Of a stretch of DNA of 10,693 nucleotides, positions 1 through 6,225 are shown piece after piece. The notes beneath the pieces are model-generated. The model had not been told where the DNA came from and made no database searches. It worked only from the letters and a program-made list of their open reading frames with translations. The DNA lies in contig JAKATS010000297.1 in the NCBI GenBank assembly GCA_021818645.1, positions 1-10,693 on the forward strand, read 5' to 3'. A program made the translations under genes and the position numbers. This stretch comes from Acidobacteriota bacterium (GTDB lineage Bacteria; Acidobacteriota; Terriglobia; Terriglobales; SCQP01). Numbering within the stretch: the first letter of the stretch is position 1; each line of letters starts with the position of its first letter.

Positions 1-2
1 TG

Positions 3-653
3 GGTGGCACGCGCCGCATTCCGATTGATGTGCGTCTGGTGGCGGCCACCAACCGCGACCTGCAGGTCGCGGTGGCGCAGGGCTCGTTCCGCAAAGATCT
101 GTTTTTCCGGCTGAATGTGGTCAATATCAAGCTTCCCACCTTGCGGGAACGGGTCAGCGACATTCCCCTCCTGGTGGATCATTTCCTGGAAAAGTACGCT
201 TCGCCAGGCCAGCCTCCTAAAAGATTCGATGCCCAGGCGATGGCGCAAATCATGCGCTATAGCTGGCCGGGCAATGTGCGCGAACTGGAAAATTGTGTCG
301 AGCGGGCGGTGGCGCTTAGCTCAGGCCCCGAAATGCAGTTGGGCGATCTGCCTTCGCCGCTGCGGGAATGGAATGCCTCCATGCCGATCTCAGGCAGCGG
401 TATTCATGGCATCCGCAGCCTGGCGGTGATCGAAAAAGAAGCCATCCAGCATGCCATGGGGGTGGTGAAGGGCGACAAGCTGCTGGCCGCGAAACTGCTC
501 GGCATCGGCAAGACCACGCTCTACCGCAAGCTCAAGGAATACGCCCACCTGTCATCCATGCCGCCCTTCCCGCAATCACCCCTGGCCTCGCCTCTGGAAC
601 CCCAGTCGGCGCCCTTGGCCCATGCGCGATCCGCGGGCTTGAGCAATCGTTAA
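3..653 (+). CDS. Sigma-54-dependent response regulator, NtrC family (3' part only)
   Basis: This is the C-terminal part of an enhancer-binding activator that uses ATP hydrolysis to open sigma-54 RNA polymerase promoters. The frame is open to the left edge (first codons read GGTRRIPIDV), so the start lies outside the window. Visible in order: the sensor I strand RLVAATNRDL, the arginine-finger segment FRKDLFFRLNV, LPTLRERVSDIPLL, the sensor II motif WPGNVRELENCVERA, a linker, and a Fis-type helix-turn-helix (LLAAKLLGIGKTTLYRKLKEY region, about bases 478-543) for DNA binding. Walker A, GAFTGA, Walker B and any receiver domain would lie upstream; full NtrC-type proteins are usually about 450-480 residues, so roughly half is missing. 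After the helix-turn-helix there is a proline- and serine-rich tail of about 35 residues, longer than usual. The next gene starts 28 bases downstream and looks like its signalling partner. The family assignment is certain; the target promoters and the input signal are unknown. Confidence 0.95.
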   Translation, partial: GGTRRIPIDVRLVAATNRDLQVAVAQGSFRKDLFFRLNVVNIKLPTLRERVSDIPLLVDHFLEKYASPGQPPKRFDAQAMAQIMRYSWPGNVRELENCVERAVALSSGPEMQLGDLPSPLREWNASMPISGSGIHGIRSLAVIEKEAIQHAMGVVKGDKLLAAKLLGIGKTTLYRKLKEYAHLSSMPPFPQSPLASPLEPQSAPLAHARSAGLSNR

Positions 654-681
654 GCTGACGGGGAAATGTTCTGGAGGTGTT

Positions 682-1374
682 ATGAGACCTGATCCGGTAT
701 TATGTTTAACCCCAAGCACCGAGCTGGCGGCGCAGGTAAGGCGCGCCCTTGCGCCGCTGGGCTGCGGGCTCGAGATCATGCCCGTAATACCCGGCGGGAA
801 CGCCGCCAACACCATGCCGGCTGTGCCGGAGCAGCCCTGGGCGGTTATTCTGCTGGATCCGGCGGCATTGCCGGCCCATTGGGAAGACGAAATCAGCCGT
901 GCCCCTGATCCGGGATCCCAGGCTCACCCGGAACCACTCATCCTGTCCGGCTGGGTTCAATGCTGGCGCCAGTGGCTGGCCCAGCCTTCCTCTCCCATAC
1001 CGGTCTGGCTGGGGCGGGAACGCGTTCCGCCGCAAGGCATCGCCCGGTTGGGCATCGTGGATACCGTGCGGACCGATACTGGTTTGGGGCAGTTGGCTTT
1101 TGTGGTGCGCCAGCAGATGGCGGCCAGCCATTGGCGCCGGCTGAGCCGGCGGCGCGATCTGGAAATCCAGCCCCGGCTGCGCCATATTTCCCTGCGCCAT
1201 GAGTTGTACAATCCGCTGGCTTCTATTTTGGGCAATGCCGAGCTGGCTCTGCAAACCCGTGGCCGCATGGCGCCCGAGTTGCGCCTGCGGATTGAGCGCA
1301 TTGCCAGTTCGGCCGCCCGCATGCGCGATTTGCTGCAAAGTCCACAGGGCGCCCAGCCCGGCCCGGCGCTCTAA
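682..1374 (+). CDS. Kinase-like signalling protein: degenerate receiver plus HisKA H-box, no ATPase domain
   Basis: A 230-residue soluble protein with no membrane segment or signal peptide. Residues 1 to about 140 look like a degenerate receiver fold: a first strand PVLCLTPS without the usual acidic pair, a strand VILLDP placing Asp59 where the phospho-acceptor normally sits, and a later VDTV strand. Residues about 165-220 match the dimerisation/phospho-acceptor domain of histidine kinases: the H-box RHELYNPLASILGNAEL with His173 as candidate phosphorylation site, followed by a second helix ERIASSAARMRDLL. The protein ends about ten residues later, so the N, G1 and G2 boxes of the HATPase domain are absent. 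The ATG at 682 has GGAGGT at 673-678, a short spacing of 3 bases. The gene follows the sigma-54 regulator by 28 bases, which suggests co-transcription and a shared pathway. It could be a phosphotransfer intermediate, a dimerisation partner or a degenerate kinase; the sequence does not decide between these. The HisKA call is good, and the receiver call is weaker. Confidence 0.75.
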   Translation: MRPDPVLCLTPSTELAAQVRRALAPLGCGLEIMPVIPGGNAANTMPAVPEQPWAVILLDPAALPAHWEDEISRAPDPGSQAHPEPLILSGWVQCWRQWLAQPSSPIPVWLGRERVPPQGIARLGIVDTVRTDTGLGQLAFVVRQQMAASHWRRLSRRRDLEIQPRLRHISLRHELYNPLASILGNAELALQTRGRMAPELRLRIERIASSAARMRDLLQSPQGAQPGPAL

Positions 1375-1430
1375 ACCTGATTTGAAAGATTGAAAACGCC
1401 CCGCGGGGGCCGCGCCAGGCATGCGCGCTT

Positions 1431-1465
1431 TGCCCTTTGGGTTCTCCGCAATGGGCAGTTTTTCT
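1431..1465 (+). terminator. Probable intrinsic terminator after the signalling pair
   Basis: TGCCC (1431-1435) pairs with GGGCA (1453-1457). After one T-T mismatch the stem continues as TTG (1437-1439) with CAA (1449-1451), leaving a loop of about nine bases. The stem is followed by G and five T residues (1459-1463). It lies 57 bases after the stop of the kinase-like gene and before the receptor leader, where an operon end is expected. The stem is imperfect and the T run short, so this is a moderate call. Confidence 0.5.
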
Positions 1466-1670
1466 ATGATTCTTGTCAATGAATTCTTGCCTGCTAACGG
1501 TCGGAAAGCTTTACTTCTGGATTTAGCTTTGCCCGGGTCTCAACTTTAGAAAAACTGCCTTGACCACCCGGAACAGGCGGGAATACGCTGATACCGTTTT
1601 GTGGCAAAGTGTTCCCCCCCGCCCCGCCGGCATGCGCCGGACGAAAGCGGGAGGGAATCAATGCGGCACA

Positions 1671-1708
1671 CCTCTCCGCTAGAGCTTACGCTCAAACGGA
1701 TGCAGAGG
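1671..1708 (+). other. Nested stem-loop in the receptor mRNA leader
   Basis: Three stacked complementary blocks fold into one hairpin: CCTCT (1671-1675) with AGAGG (1704-1708), CCG (1676-1678) with CGG (1697-1699), and GAGC (1682-1685) with GCTC (1690-1693) around the loop TTAC. The internal loops are CTA/AAA and, on the 3' side, ATGC. There is no T run afterwards, so it is not a standard terminator. The 3' arm contains AGAGG, which could act as a weak ribosome binding site for the GTG at 1716; folding would hide it. The base pairing is seen directly; a regulatory role is inference. Confidence 0.4.
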
Positions 1709-1741
1709 TTACCGAGTGAATCAGCTCTCAGTCGAGTCTGT

Positions 1742-1746
1742 GGAGG
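1742..1746 (+). promoter_or_regulatory. Ribosome binding site deciding the receptor start
   Basis: GGAGG lies 8 bases before the ATG at 1755. It favours that codon over the in-frame GTG at 1716, because the signal peptide is then at the exact N-terminus. Confidence 0.75.
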
Positions 1747-1754
1747 CAAGCTTT

Positions 1755-4700
1755 ATGAATTCAGTGCGCAGGGTTGTAGCATGGATGGTTCTGCTGGCCT
1801 GGTGTGGGCTGGCGGCCGGGGTGGGCCTGCTGGGGCAGTCCACGACAACCGATCAGATCTCCGGTCAGGTGACCGATGTCAGCGGCGGAGCCATTGCCGG
1901 CGCCCGGGTTACGATCCGGCAAACCGCAACCGGATTGACCCGCTCCACCATGACCGGATCTCATGGCAATTACCGGCTGCTCAATCTGCCGGTGGGTCCA
2001 TATCTGCTTACGGTGCATGCCCCGGGGTTCAAAACGTATGTCCAGAAGGGCATCGTGCTGCAGGTCAGCATTAATCCCGTAATCAATGCCCAGCTGCAAG
2101 TTGGCGCGGTAAGCCAGACCGTGCAGGTCACGGCCAACAGTGCCATGGTCGAAACCCATAATGCCTCTGTGAATCAGGTAATCAGCCGGCGCCGGATTCT
2201 GGCGCTGCCGCTCAATGGCCGCAATGCCGCCGACCTGGTTCTTCTGGCTGGCGCCGCGGTCGCCACCAGCGCCTATGGCGACACCAACAGCAGCAAAAAC
2301 TTCAATGAAGAATCGGTGACGATTTCGGTCGCTGGCGGCCAGGATAACACCACCAATTACATGCTCGATGGCGCCGACAATAATGACGCCTTCACCAACG
2401 TCAACCTGCCCTTTCCTTTTCCCGATGCGCTGCAGGAATTCAGCGTTCAGACCAGCGATCTTTCCGCCCAGTACGGCGTCCATCCCGGCGGCGTTGTCAA
2501 CGTGGTCACCAAATCCGGAACCAATCAGTTCCATGGCGACCTGTTTGAATTTGTCCGCAACTATAAATTCAACGCCGCGCAGACCGTCATTAATTACCAG
2601 GGTTCGCCCAGCGATTTCAAAAAACCCACGGATTCACTGAAAAGGAATCAATTCGGCGGCACCATCGGCGGCCCCATCATCCACAATAAACTCTTCTTCT
2701 TCGGCGGCTATCAGGGCACTATTAATCGTCAGTTACCGTCCGGGCATACCGCGTTCACGGCTACGCCGGCCGTTTTGGCGGGTAATTGGTCGGCGATGGA
2801 ATCGGCGGCCTGTAACGGCGGTAAGGCCAAAACGCTGGGCGCACCGTTCGTGAATAACACCATCAACCCCAGCCTGTACAATCCGCAAGCGTTGAAAATG
2901 CTGGCGCTGGTGCCCACTTCCACCGACCCGCAGGGCTGCGGCTTTTTGCAATATGGCATTCCCAATAACACCACGGAGCATCAGTTCATCGCCCGTACGG
3001 ATTACAATGTCAGCCCCAAGCAGGAAATGTTTGTGCGCTATTTCCTCGATGGCTTCAGTTTGCCGCCCGATTACACCAATAACCTGCTGACCACCCAGGC
3101 GTACGGGCAGGAGATCCGCAGCCAGGCGCTGGTACTGGGTGACACGTACACCCTGAGCCCGACTTTAATCAACTCGCTGCACCTTTCCGGCACCCGGCTG
3201 CGCATCAACCGCGGGCCTGCTTCCAACGTGCCTAACCCGACCCAGTTCGGCGTGAACATTCATAGCCTGGTGCCGAACTTCATCAACATGTCCATCAGCC
3301 ACTATTTCACCACCGGCTGCGGTATCTGCTCCCCGGGGCATTTCAATACCAATGCCGTGCAGGCAGCAGATGACGTGAGCTGGGTGGTGGGCAATCATCA
3401 GATCGGCTATGGCTTCGACTGGATCCATACCCAGACCAACGAGCTGAGCAACTTTACCTCGAACGGCCAGTTCAGCTTTACCGGTAACTTTACCGGCAAT
3501 GGCCTGGCTGACTACCTGCTCGGGGATTTGAAATCCTTCACCCAGGGCGGCGCGGAACAGGAAAACTGGCGCGAAAATTATGTCGGCGCTTATATTCAGG
3601 ACGATTGGAAAGTCAATACGAACTTCTCCATCAACGCCGGCCTGCGCTGGGATCCGTATTTCCCCGAATACGACAAATTCGGCCGCGGCGGCTATTTCAG
3701 CCAGGCGGCATTCAATCAGGGCATGTTTACCAGCCACTATGCGAACGCTCCGGCCGGGCTGTTATTTGCCGGCGATCCGGGTGTGCCAACCCGGTATGTG
3801 CAGCAGCGCATGACCAATTTGTCTCCCCGTCTGGGCTTTATCTGGGATCCCAGCGGCAATGGCAGAACCACGCTCCGCGCCGGTTATGGCCTGATATACG
3901 ACTCACCGGAAAATTTCTACTTTGATCGCTATGCCGATCAGGCTCCCTGGGGCAGCGGCGTAACCATAACCGCACCTGCGGGTGGTTTGACCAATCCATA
4001 TCTGGGTTTTCCCGGCGGCGATCCCTTCCCGCTGCCGTTTCCGCCTTCTTTTAATGCCTTTTTCCCGGCATTTGGCACCTATGTCAGCAATCCTACGAAT
4101 CTGAAAAACACTTATATGGAGCAGTGGAATATGACCCTCCAGCACCAGATCGGGAACTGGATGGTGGAGGCCAGCTATATCGGCAGCGCTACCCACCATA
4201 TCTGGATGGGCTTTCAGGCGAACCCCTCCAAGTGGCTGACCCCGGCGCAATGTGCCACCGCGGCGGCGGCGGGAGGTTGGAGCGCATCCAAATGCGATAC
4301 CTCCGGGAATGAACAGAATCAGAAACTGCTCTCATTGATCAATAACGGTTCCCGCTTCGGGCAGGCCTATGGCAGCATTGCCACGACCGATCCGGGAGGC
4401 AACGCCAACTACAACGCCCTGCTGCTCTCGGCCAATCACCGCTTTAATCGTTATTACACGGTGCTGACCAATTACACCTGGTCGCACTGCCTGGACTACG
4501 GTGAATTTGGCGGGGAAATCGCGGGCCAGACCTACCAGAATAACTTCAATCGCAACCAGAATTACGGCAACTGCAGCTACGATATCCCGCAGGTCTTCAA
4601 TCTGTCTCTGGTCGCGGAAAGTAATATCAACGGCAGCGGCGCGGCCAAGGCCATTTTTGGTGATTGGCGATTTTCCAACATCCTGACCATTCACAGCGGC

Positions 4701-5141
4701 AGCCCTTACACTGTGACCCTGGGGAAGGATTATGCTCTCACCGGACAGTCGGGAGGCCTGGAATATCCCAATGTGAACGGAAATCCCAACGTCGCGCCGA
4801 AAACCATTAAAGAATGGTTCAACCCTTCCGTTTTTAGCTGCCCCACCAGCGGTACGGATACCAGCAGCTGCGGCCCTCCAACCGCGGCTTTTCAATACGG
4901 CGATTCGGGCCGGAATTATCTCTTCGGTCCGGGTTACTGGAATATGGACGTCAGCCTGAGCCGCTTTTTCCAGGTACGCGAAGGCCAGCGGATCGAGATT
5001 CGCGCCGATGCCTTCAACCTCTTCAACCATGCCAATTGGAATGGTCCCAATACCGGCCTGAATAATTCCAAGACCATTGGCCAGATCACCGGCGCCAGCG
5101 GACCGCGCATCATGCAGTTCGCGTTGAAGTACGAATTCTAA
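1755..5141 (+). CDS. Oar-like TonB-dependent outer-membrane receptor with N-terminal carboxypeptidase-regulatory domain
   Basis: A 1128-residue outer-membrane protein of the large receptor family abundant in Acidobacteriota. A signal peptide is visible (MNSVRR, then hydrophobic VVAWMVLLAWCGLAAGVG, cleavage near residue 28-30). Residues about 33-115 form a carboxypeptidase-regulatory-like beta-sandwich (ISGQVTDVSGGAIAGARVTI, GNYRLLNLPVGPYLLTV, GFKTYV). A plug domain follows, with LPLNGRN (about 150), LDGADNND (about 203) and VNVVTKSGTNQFHGDLFEF (about 247-266). The rest is a beta-barrel rich in aromatic and Asn residues, with RADAFNLFNHANWNGP near the end and a terminal Phe (ALKYEF) as expected for BAM-dependent insertion. 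No convincing TonB box was recognised. The ATG at 1755 was chosen because GGAGG (1742-1746) lies 8 bases upstream and the signal peptide starts there; an in-frame GTG at 1716 would add 13 residues. The gene is flanked by apparent terminators, so it is probably monocistronic. The ligand is unknown; polysaccharide-derived compounds are common guesses for relatives but are not shown here. Confidence 0.93.
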   Translation: MNSVRRVVAWMVLLAWCGLAAGVGLLGQSTTTDQISGQVTDVSGGAIAGARVTIRQTATGLTRSTMTGSHGNYRLLNLPVGPYLLTVHAPGFKTYVQKGIVLQVSINPVINAQLQVGAVSQTVQVTANSAMVETHNASVNQVISRRRILALPLNGRNAADLVLLAGAAVATSAYGDTNSSKNFNEESVTISVAGGQDNTTNYMLDGADNNDAFTNVNLPFPFPDALQEFSVQTSDLSAQYGVHPGGVVNVVTKSGTNQFHGDLFEFVRNYKFNAAQTVINYQGSPSDFKKPTDSLKRNQFGGTIGGPIIHNKLFFFGGYQGTINRQLPSGHTAFTATPAVLAGNWSAMESAACNGGKAKTLGAPFVNNTINPSLYNPQALKMLALVPTSTDPQGCGFLQYGIPNNTTEHQFIARTDYNVSPKQEMFVRYFLDGFSLPPDYTNNLLTTQAYGQEIRSQALVLGDTYTLSPTLINSLHLSGTRLRINRGPASNVPNPTQFGVNIHSLVPNFINMSISHYFTTGCGICSPGHFNTNAVQAADDVSWVVGNHQIGYGFDWIHTQTNELSNFTSNGQFSFTGNFTGNGLADYLLGDLKSFTQGGAEQENWRENYVGAYIQDDWKVNTNFSINAGLRWDPYFPEYDKFGRGGYFSQAAFNQGMFTSHYANAPAGLLFAGDPGVPTRYVQQRMTNLSPRLGFIWDPSGNGRTTLRAGYGLIYDSPENFYFDRYADQAPWGSGVTITAPAGGLTNPYLGFPGGDPFPLPFPPSFNAFFPAFGTYVSNPTNLKNTYMEQWNMTLQHQIGNWMVEASYIGSATHHIWMGFQANPSKWLTPAQCATAAAAGGWSASKCDTSGNEQNQKLLSLINNGSRFGQAYGSIATTDPGGNANYNALLLSANHRFNRYYTVLTNYTWSHCLDYGEFGGEIAGQTYQNNFNRNQNYGNCSYDIPQVFNLSLVAESNINGSGAAKAIFGDWRFSNILTIHSGSPYTVTLGKDYALTGQSGGLEYPNVNGNPNVAPKTIKEWFNPSVFSCPTSGTDTSSCGPPTAAFQYGDSGRNYLFGPGYWNMDVSLSRFFQVREGQRIEIRADAFNLFNHANWNGPNTGLNNSKTIGQITGASGPRIMQFALKYEF

Positions 5142-5166
5142 ACCAATTGCATTCTCCATATGAACT

Positions 5167-5200
5167 ACGGCCGCGGCCCTAAAGCCGCGGCCGTTTTTTT
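5167..5200 (+). terminator. Strong intrinsic terminator after the receptor gene
   Basis: A perfect 11-base stem, ACGGCCGCGGC (5167-5177) with GCCGCGGCCGT (5184-5194), encloses a six-base loop CCTAAA. The last T of the stem begins a run of seven T residues (5194-5200). It starts 26 bases after the receptor stop codon. It separates receptor transcription from the isomerase-like gene downstream. Confidence 0.95.
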
Positions 5201-5236
5201 ATATGGACTGGAAGTTCCGGTTTTGGGTTTGGGAAC

Positions 5237-5242
5237 CATAAA
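5237..5242 (+). promoter_or_regulatory. Candidate -10 element for a leaderless isomerase mRNA
   Basis: CATAAA at 5237-5242 resembles TATAAT. A start point about 7 bases on would fall at 5249-5251, that is on the ATG itself. No clear -35 hexamer is present 16-18 bases upstream (GTTCCG), so the promoter is speculative. The absence of any purine-rich ribosome binding site just before the ATG is what makes it worth recording. Confidence 0.25.
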
Positions 5243-5250
5243 CTAATCAA

Positions 5251-6159
5251 ATGCGGCCCGGAATCGTAAGCGATGAAGCGGATTTTGACCTGACCCGGGT
5301 ACTGCGCGACTTCGTTCCCGAGTTCGGTTTGGGCGAGATTGAGCTTCGGGAATTGAAACAGGATGGCCGGCGTATTTATCTGGCCCGGGATGCTGACTTA
5401 CAAATGGCGCGGGAAATCGGCTGCCAGCTTGCGGATGCCGGCGTGCGGCTCACGGCGCTGGATACGCCGGTATTTAAAGTGGCCTGGCCCGGAACCCAGC
5501 CGCTGAGTTTTCCTGCCGATCAGCACCCGCCCGCGGCGACGGCAGCCGATGCCGGTCTGGAAGATCAGTTCGAGCTTTTACGCCGCGCAGCCGGGCTGGC
5601 GCACGAACTGGGCACGCGCCGGCTGCGCGTCTTCGCCTTTTTGCGCGTCGCCCGACCCCGGGATATTCTGGCCCCGATGATGGATGCGCTCGGCCGAGCC
5701 CTCGAAATTGCCGAGAAGGAAGATGTCGAACTGCTGCTCGAAAATGAATTTGCGACCAATATGGCGACCGGCCCGGAGACGGCATCCATACTGTCGGCTC
5801 TGCCGCATCCTCGCCTCAGCCATCTCTGGGATCCGGGCAACAGCTTTGCCGCGGGTGAAACTCCGTTTCCTGGCGCCTGGCAGTGCCTGGATCCCAGGCG
5901 CATCGCCCATATCCATGTTAAAGACGCGCGCCGGCTGCCGGATGGCAAGGTGGATTGGGCATGCATGGGCGCGGGAGTGATTGATTTTGCCGGACAATTC
6001 CGGGCCTTGCGCGAGCTGAATTACAACGGTTCGATTGCGCTGGAAACCCATTACCGTAATCCGCGGAATGACCGCTGGAACTCTTCCCGCGAATCCATGT
6101 ACGGGCTTCTCAGGCTGCTGCGCCCTGCCCAAGACGGGCAGGGTGATATGGCCGAATGA
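5251..6159 (+). CDS. Sugar phosphate isomerase/epimerase family protein (xylose-isomerase-like TIM barrel)
   Basis: A 302-residue cytoplasmic protein of the AP-endonuclease-2/xylose-isomerase-like TIM-barrel superfamily, whose members isomerise or epimerise sugars, keto-sugars or inositols using a divalent metal. Candidate metal ligands follow the family spacing: Glu164 in LLLENEF, Asp194 in SHLWDPGN, His220 in AHIHVKDA and Glu265 in SIALETHY. The usual His two or three residues after the Asp is replaced by Gly-Asn here. The N-terminal GEIELRELKQDGRRI fits the first barrel strands. The ATG at 5251 is the first start after an in-frame stop at 5239; no Shine-Dalgarno sequence precedes it. A strong terminator lies upstream, so the gene is probably transcribed on its own. 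It ends 66 bases before the converging korB. The substrate cannot be assigned from sequence; hydroxypyruvate isomerase or a sugar epimerase are possible given the glycerate kinase nearby, but this is only inference. Confidence 0.88.
   Translation: MRPGIVSDEADFDLTRVLRDFVPEFGLGEIELRELKQDGRRIYLARDADLQMAREIGCQLADAGVRLTALDTPVFKVAWPGTQPLSFPADQHPPAATAADAGLEDQFELLRRAAGLAHELGTRRLRVFAFLRVARPRDILAPMMDALGRALEIAEKEDVELLLENEFATNMATGPETASILSALPHPRLSHLWDPGNSFAAGETPFPGAWQCLDPRRIAHIHVKDARRLPDGKVDWACMGAGVIDFAGQFRALRELNYNGSIALETHYRNPRNDRWNSSRESMYGLLRLLRPAQDGQGDMAE
6123..6143 (+). other. Perfect GC-rich hairpin inside the 3' end of the isomerase gene
   Basis: CCCTGCCC (6123-6130) and GGGCAGGG (6136-6143) form an 8-base perfect stem with a five-base loop AAGAC. 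It lies in the codons for the last residues (RPAQDGQG). No T run follows on either strand, so it is not a standard terminator. It may stabilise the mRNA 3' end, or may simply be codon-driven. Confidence 0.4.
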
Positions 6160-6178
6160 ATTGCCCCGTTTTCGGCCA
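6149..6178. terminator. Stem-loop between the convergent isomerase and korB genes, possible weak bidirectional terminator
   Basis: TGGCCGAA (6149-6156) and TTCGGCCA (6171-6178) form a perfect 8-base stem with a 14-base loop that contains the isomerase stop codon. A further inverted repeat, CAGGTG (6177-6182) with CACCTG (6193-6198), overlaps it. No long T run is present in either direction. Its position between convergent genes suggests a 3'-end role, but the evidence for termination is weak. Confidence 0.35.
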
Positions 6179-6225
6179 GGTGGTGTTGATCTCACCTGAA
6201 CGTTTCAGAAGCTTTGCCGCTGAGG

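Larger units (their letters stand above)
1466..1754 (+). promoter_or_regulatory. Leader/promoter region of the TonB-dependent receptor gene
   Basis: About 290 bases with no recognisable conserved gene. It should hold the receptor promoter. TTGACC at 1560-1565 is a fair -35-like hexamer, but the sequence 17 bases further on (ATACGC, 1583-1588) is a poor -10, so no promoter can be fixed. Bases 1613-1655 are very C- and G-rich. A strong Shine-Dalgarno-like GGGAGGGA (1648-1655) precedes an ATG at 1661 in a frame different from that of the receptor. A nested inverted repeat occupies 1671-1708. The receptor's own ribosome binding site, GGAGG at 1742-1746, closes the region. Confidence 0.4.

Noticed and set aside
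5..20. TGGCACG near the left edge as a sigma-54 -24 element
   Set aside because: It lies inside the coding frame of the regulator (GGTRR) and has no TTGC at the correct spacing.
1398..1410. GC palindrome GCCCCGCGGGGGC as a terminator of the kinase-like gene
   Set aside because: The palindrome has no usable loop and no T run follows; the hairpin at 1431-1465 is a better candidate.
706..1479. Long minus-strand frame of 257 codons opposite the kinase-like gene
   Set aside because: It has no recognisable domain, a biased composition typical of antisense shadows, and overlaps completely a plus-strand gene with a clear H-box and ribosome binding site.
1602..1616. TGGCAAAGTGTTCCC upstream of the receptor as a sigma-54 promoter, tempting because a sigma-54 activator is encoded nearby
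   Set aside because: TGGCA fits the -24 box, but at the correct spacing the -12 box has CC instead of the essential GC, and the TT is shifted by one base.
4332..5159. Minus-strand frame of 275 codons opposite the receptor C-terminus
   Set aside because: It is antisense to the conserved beta-barrel end and terminator and shows no family motif; a coding-bias shadow.
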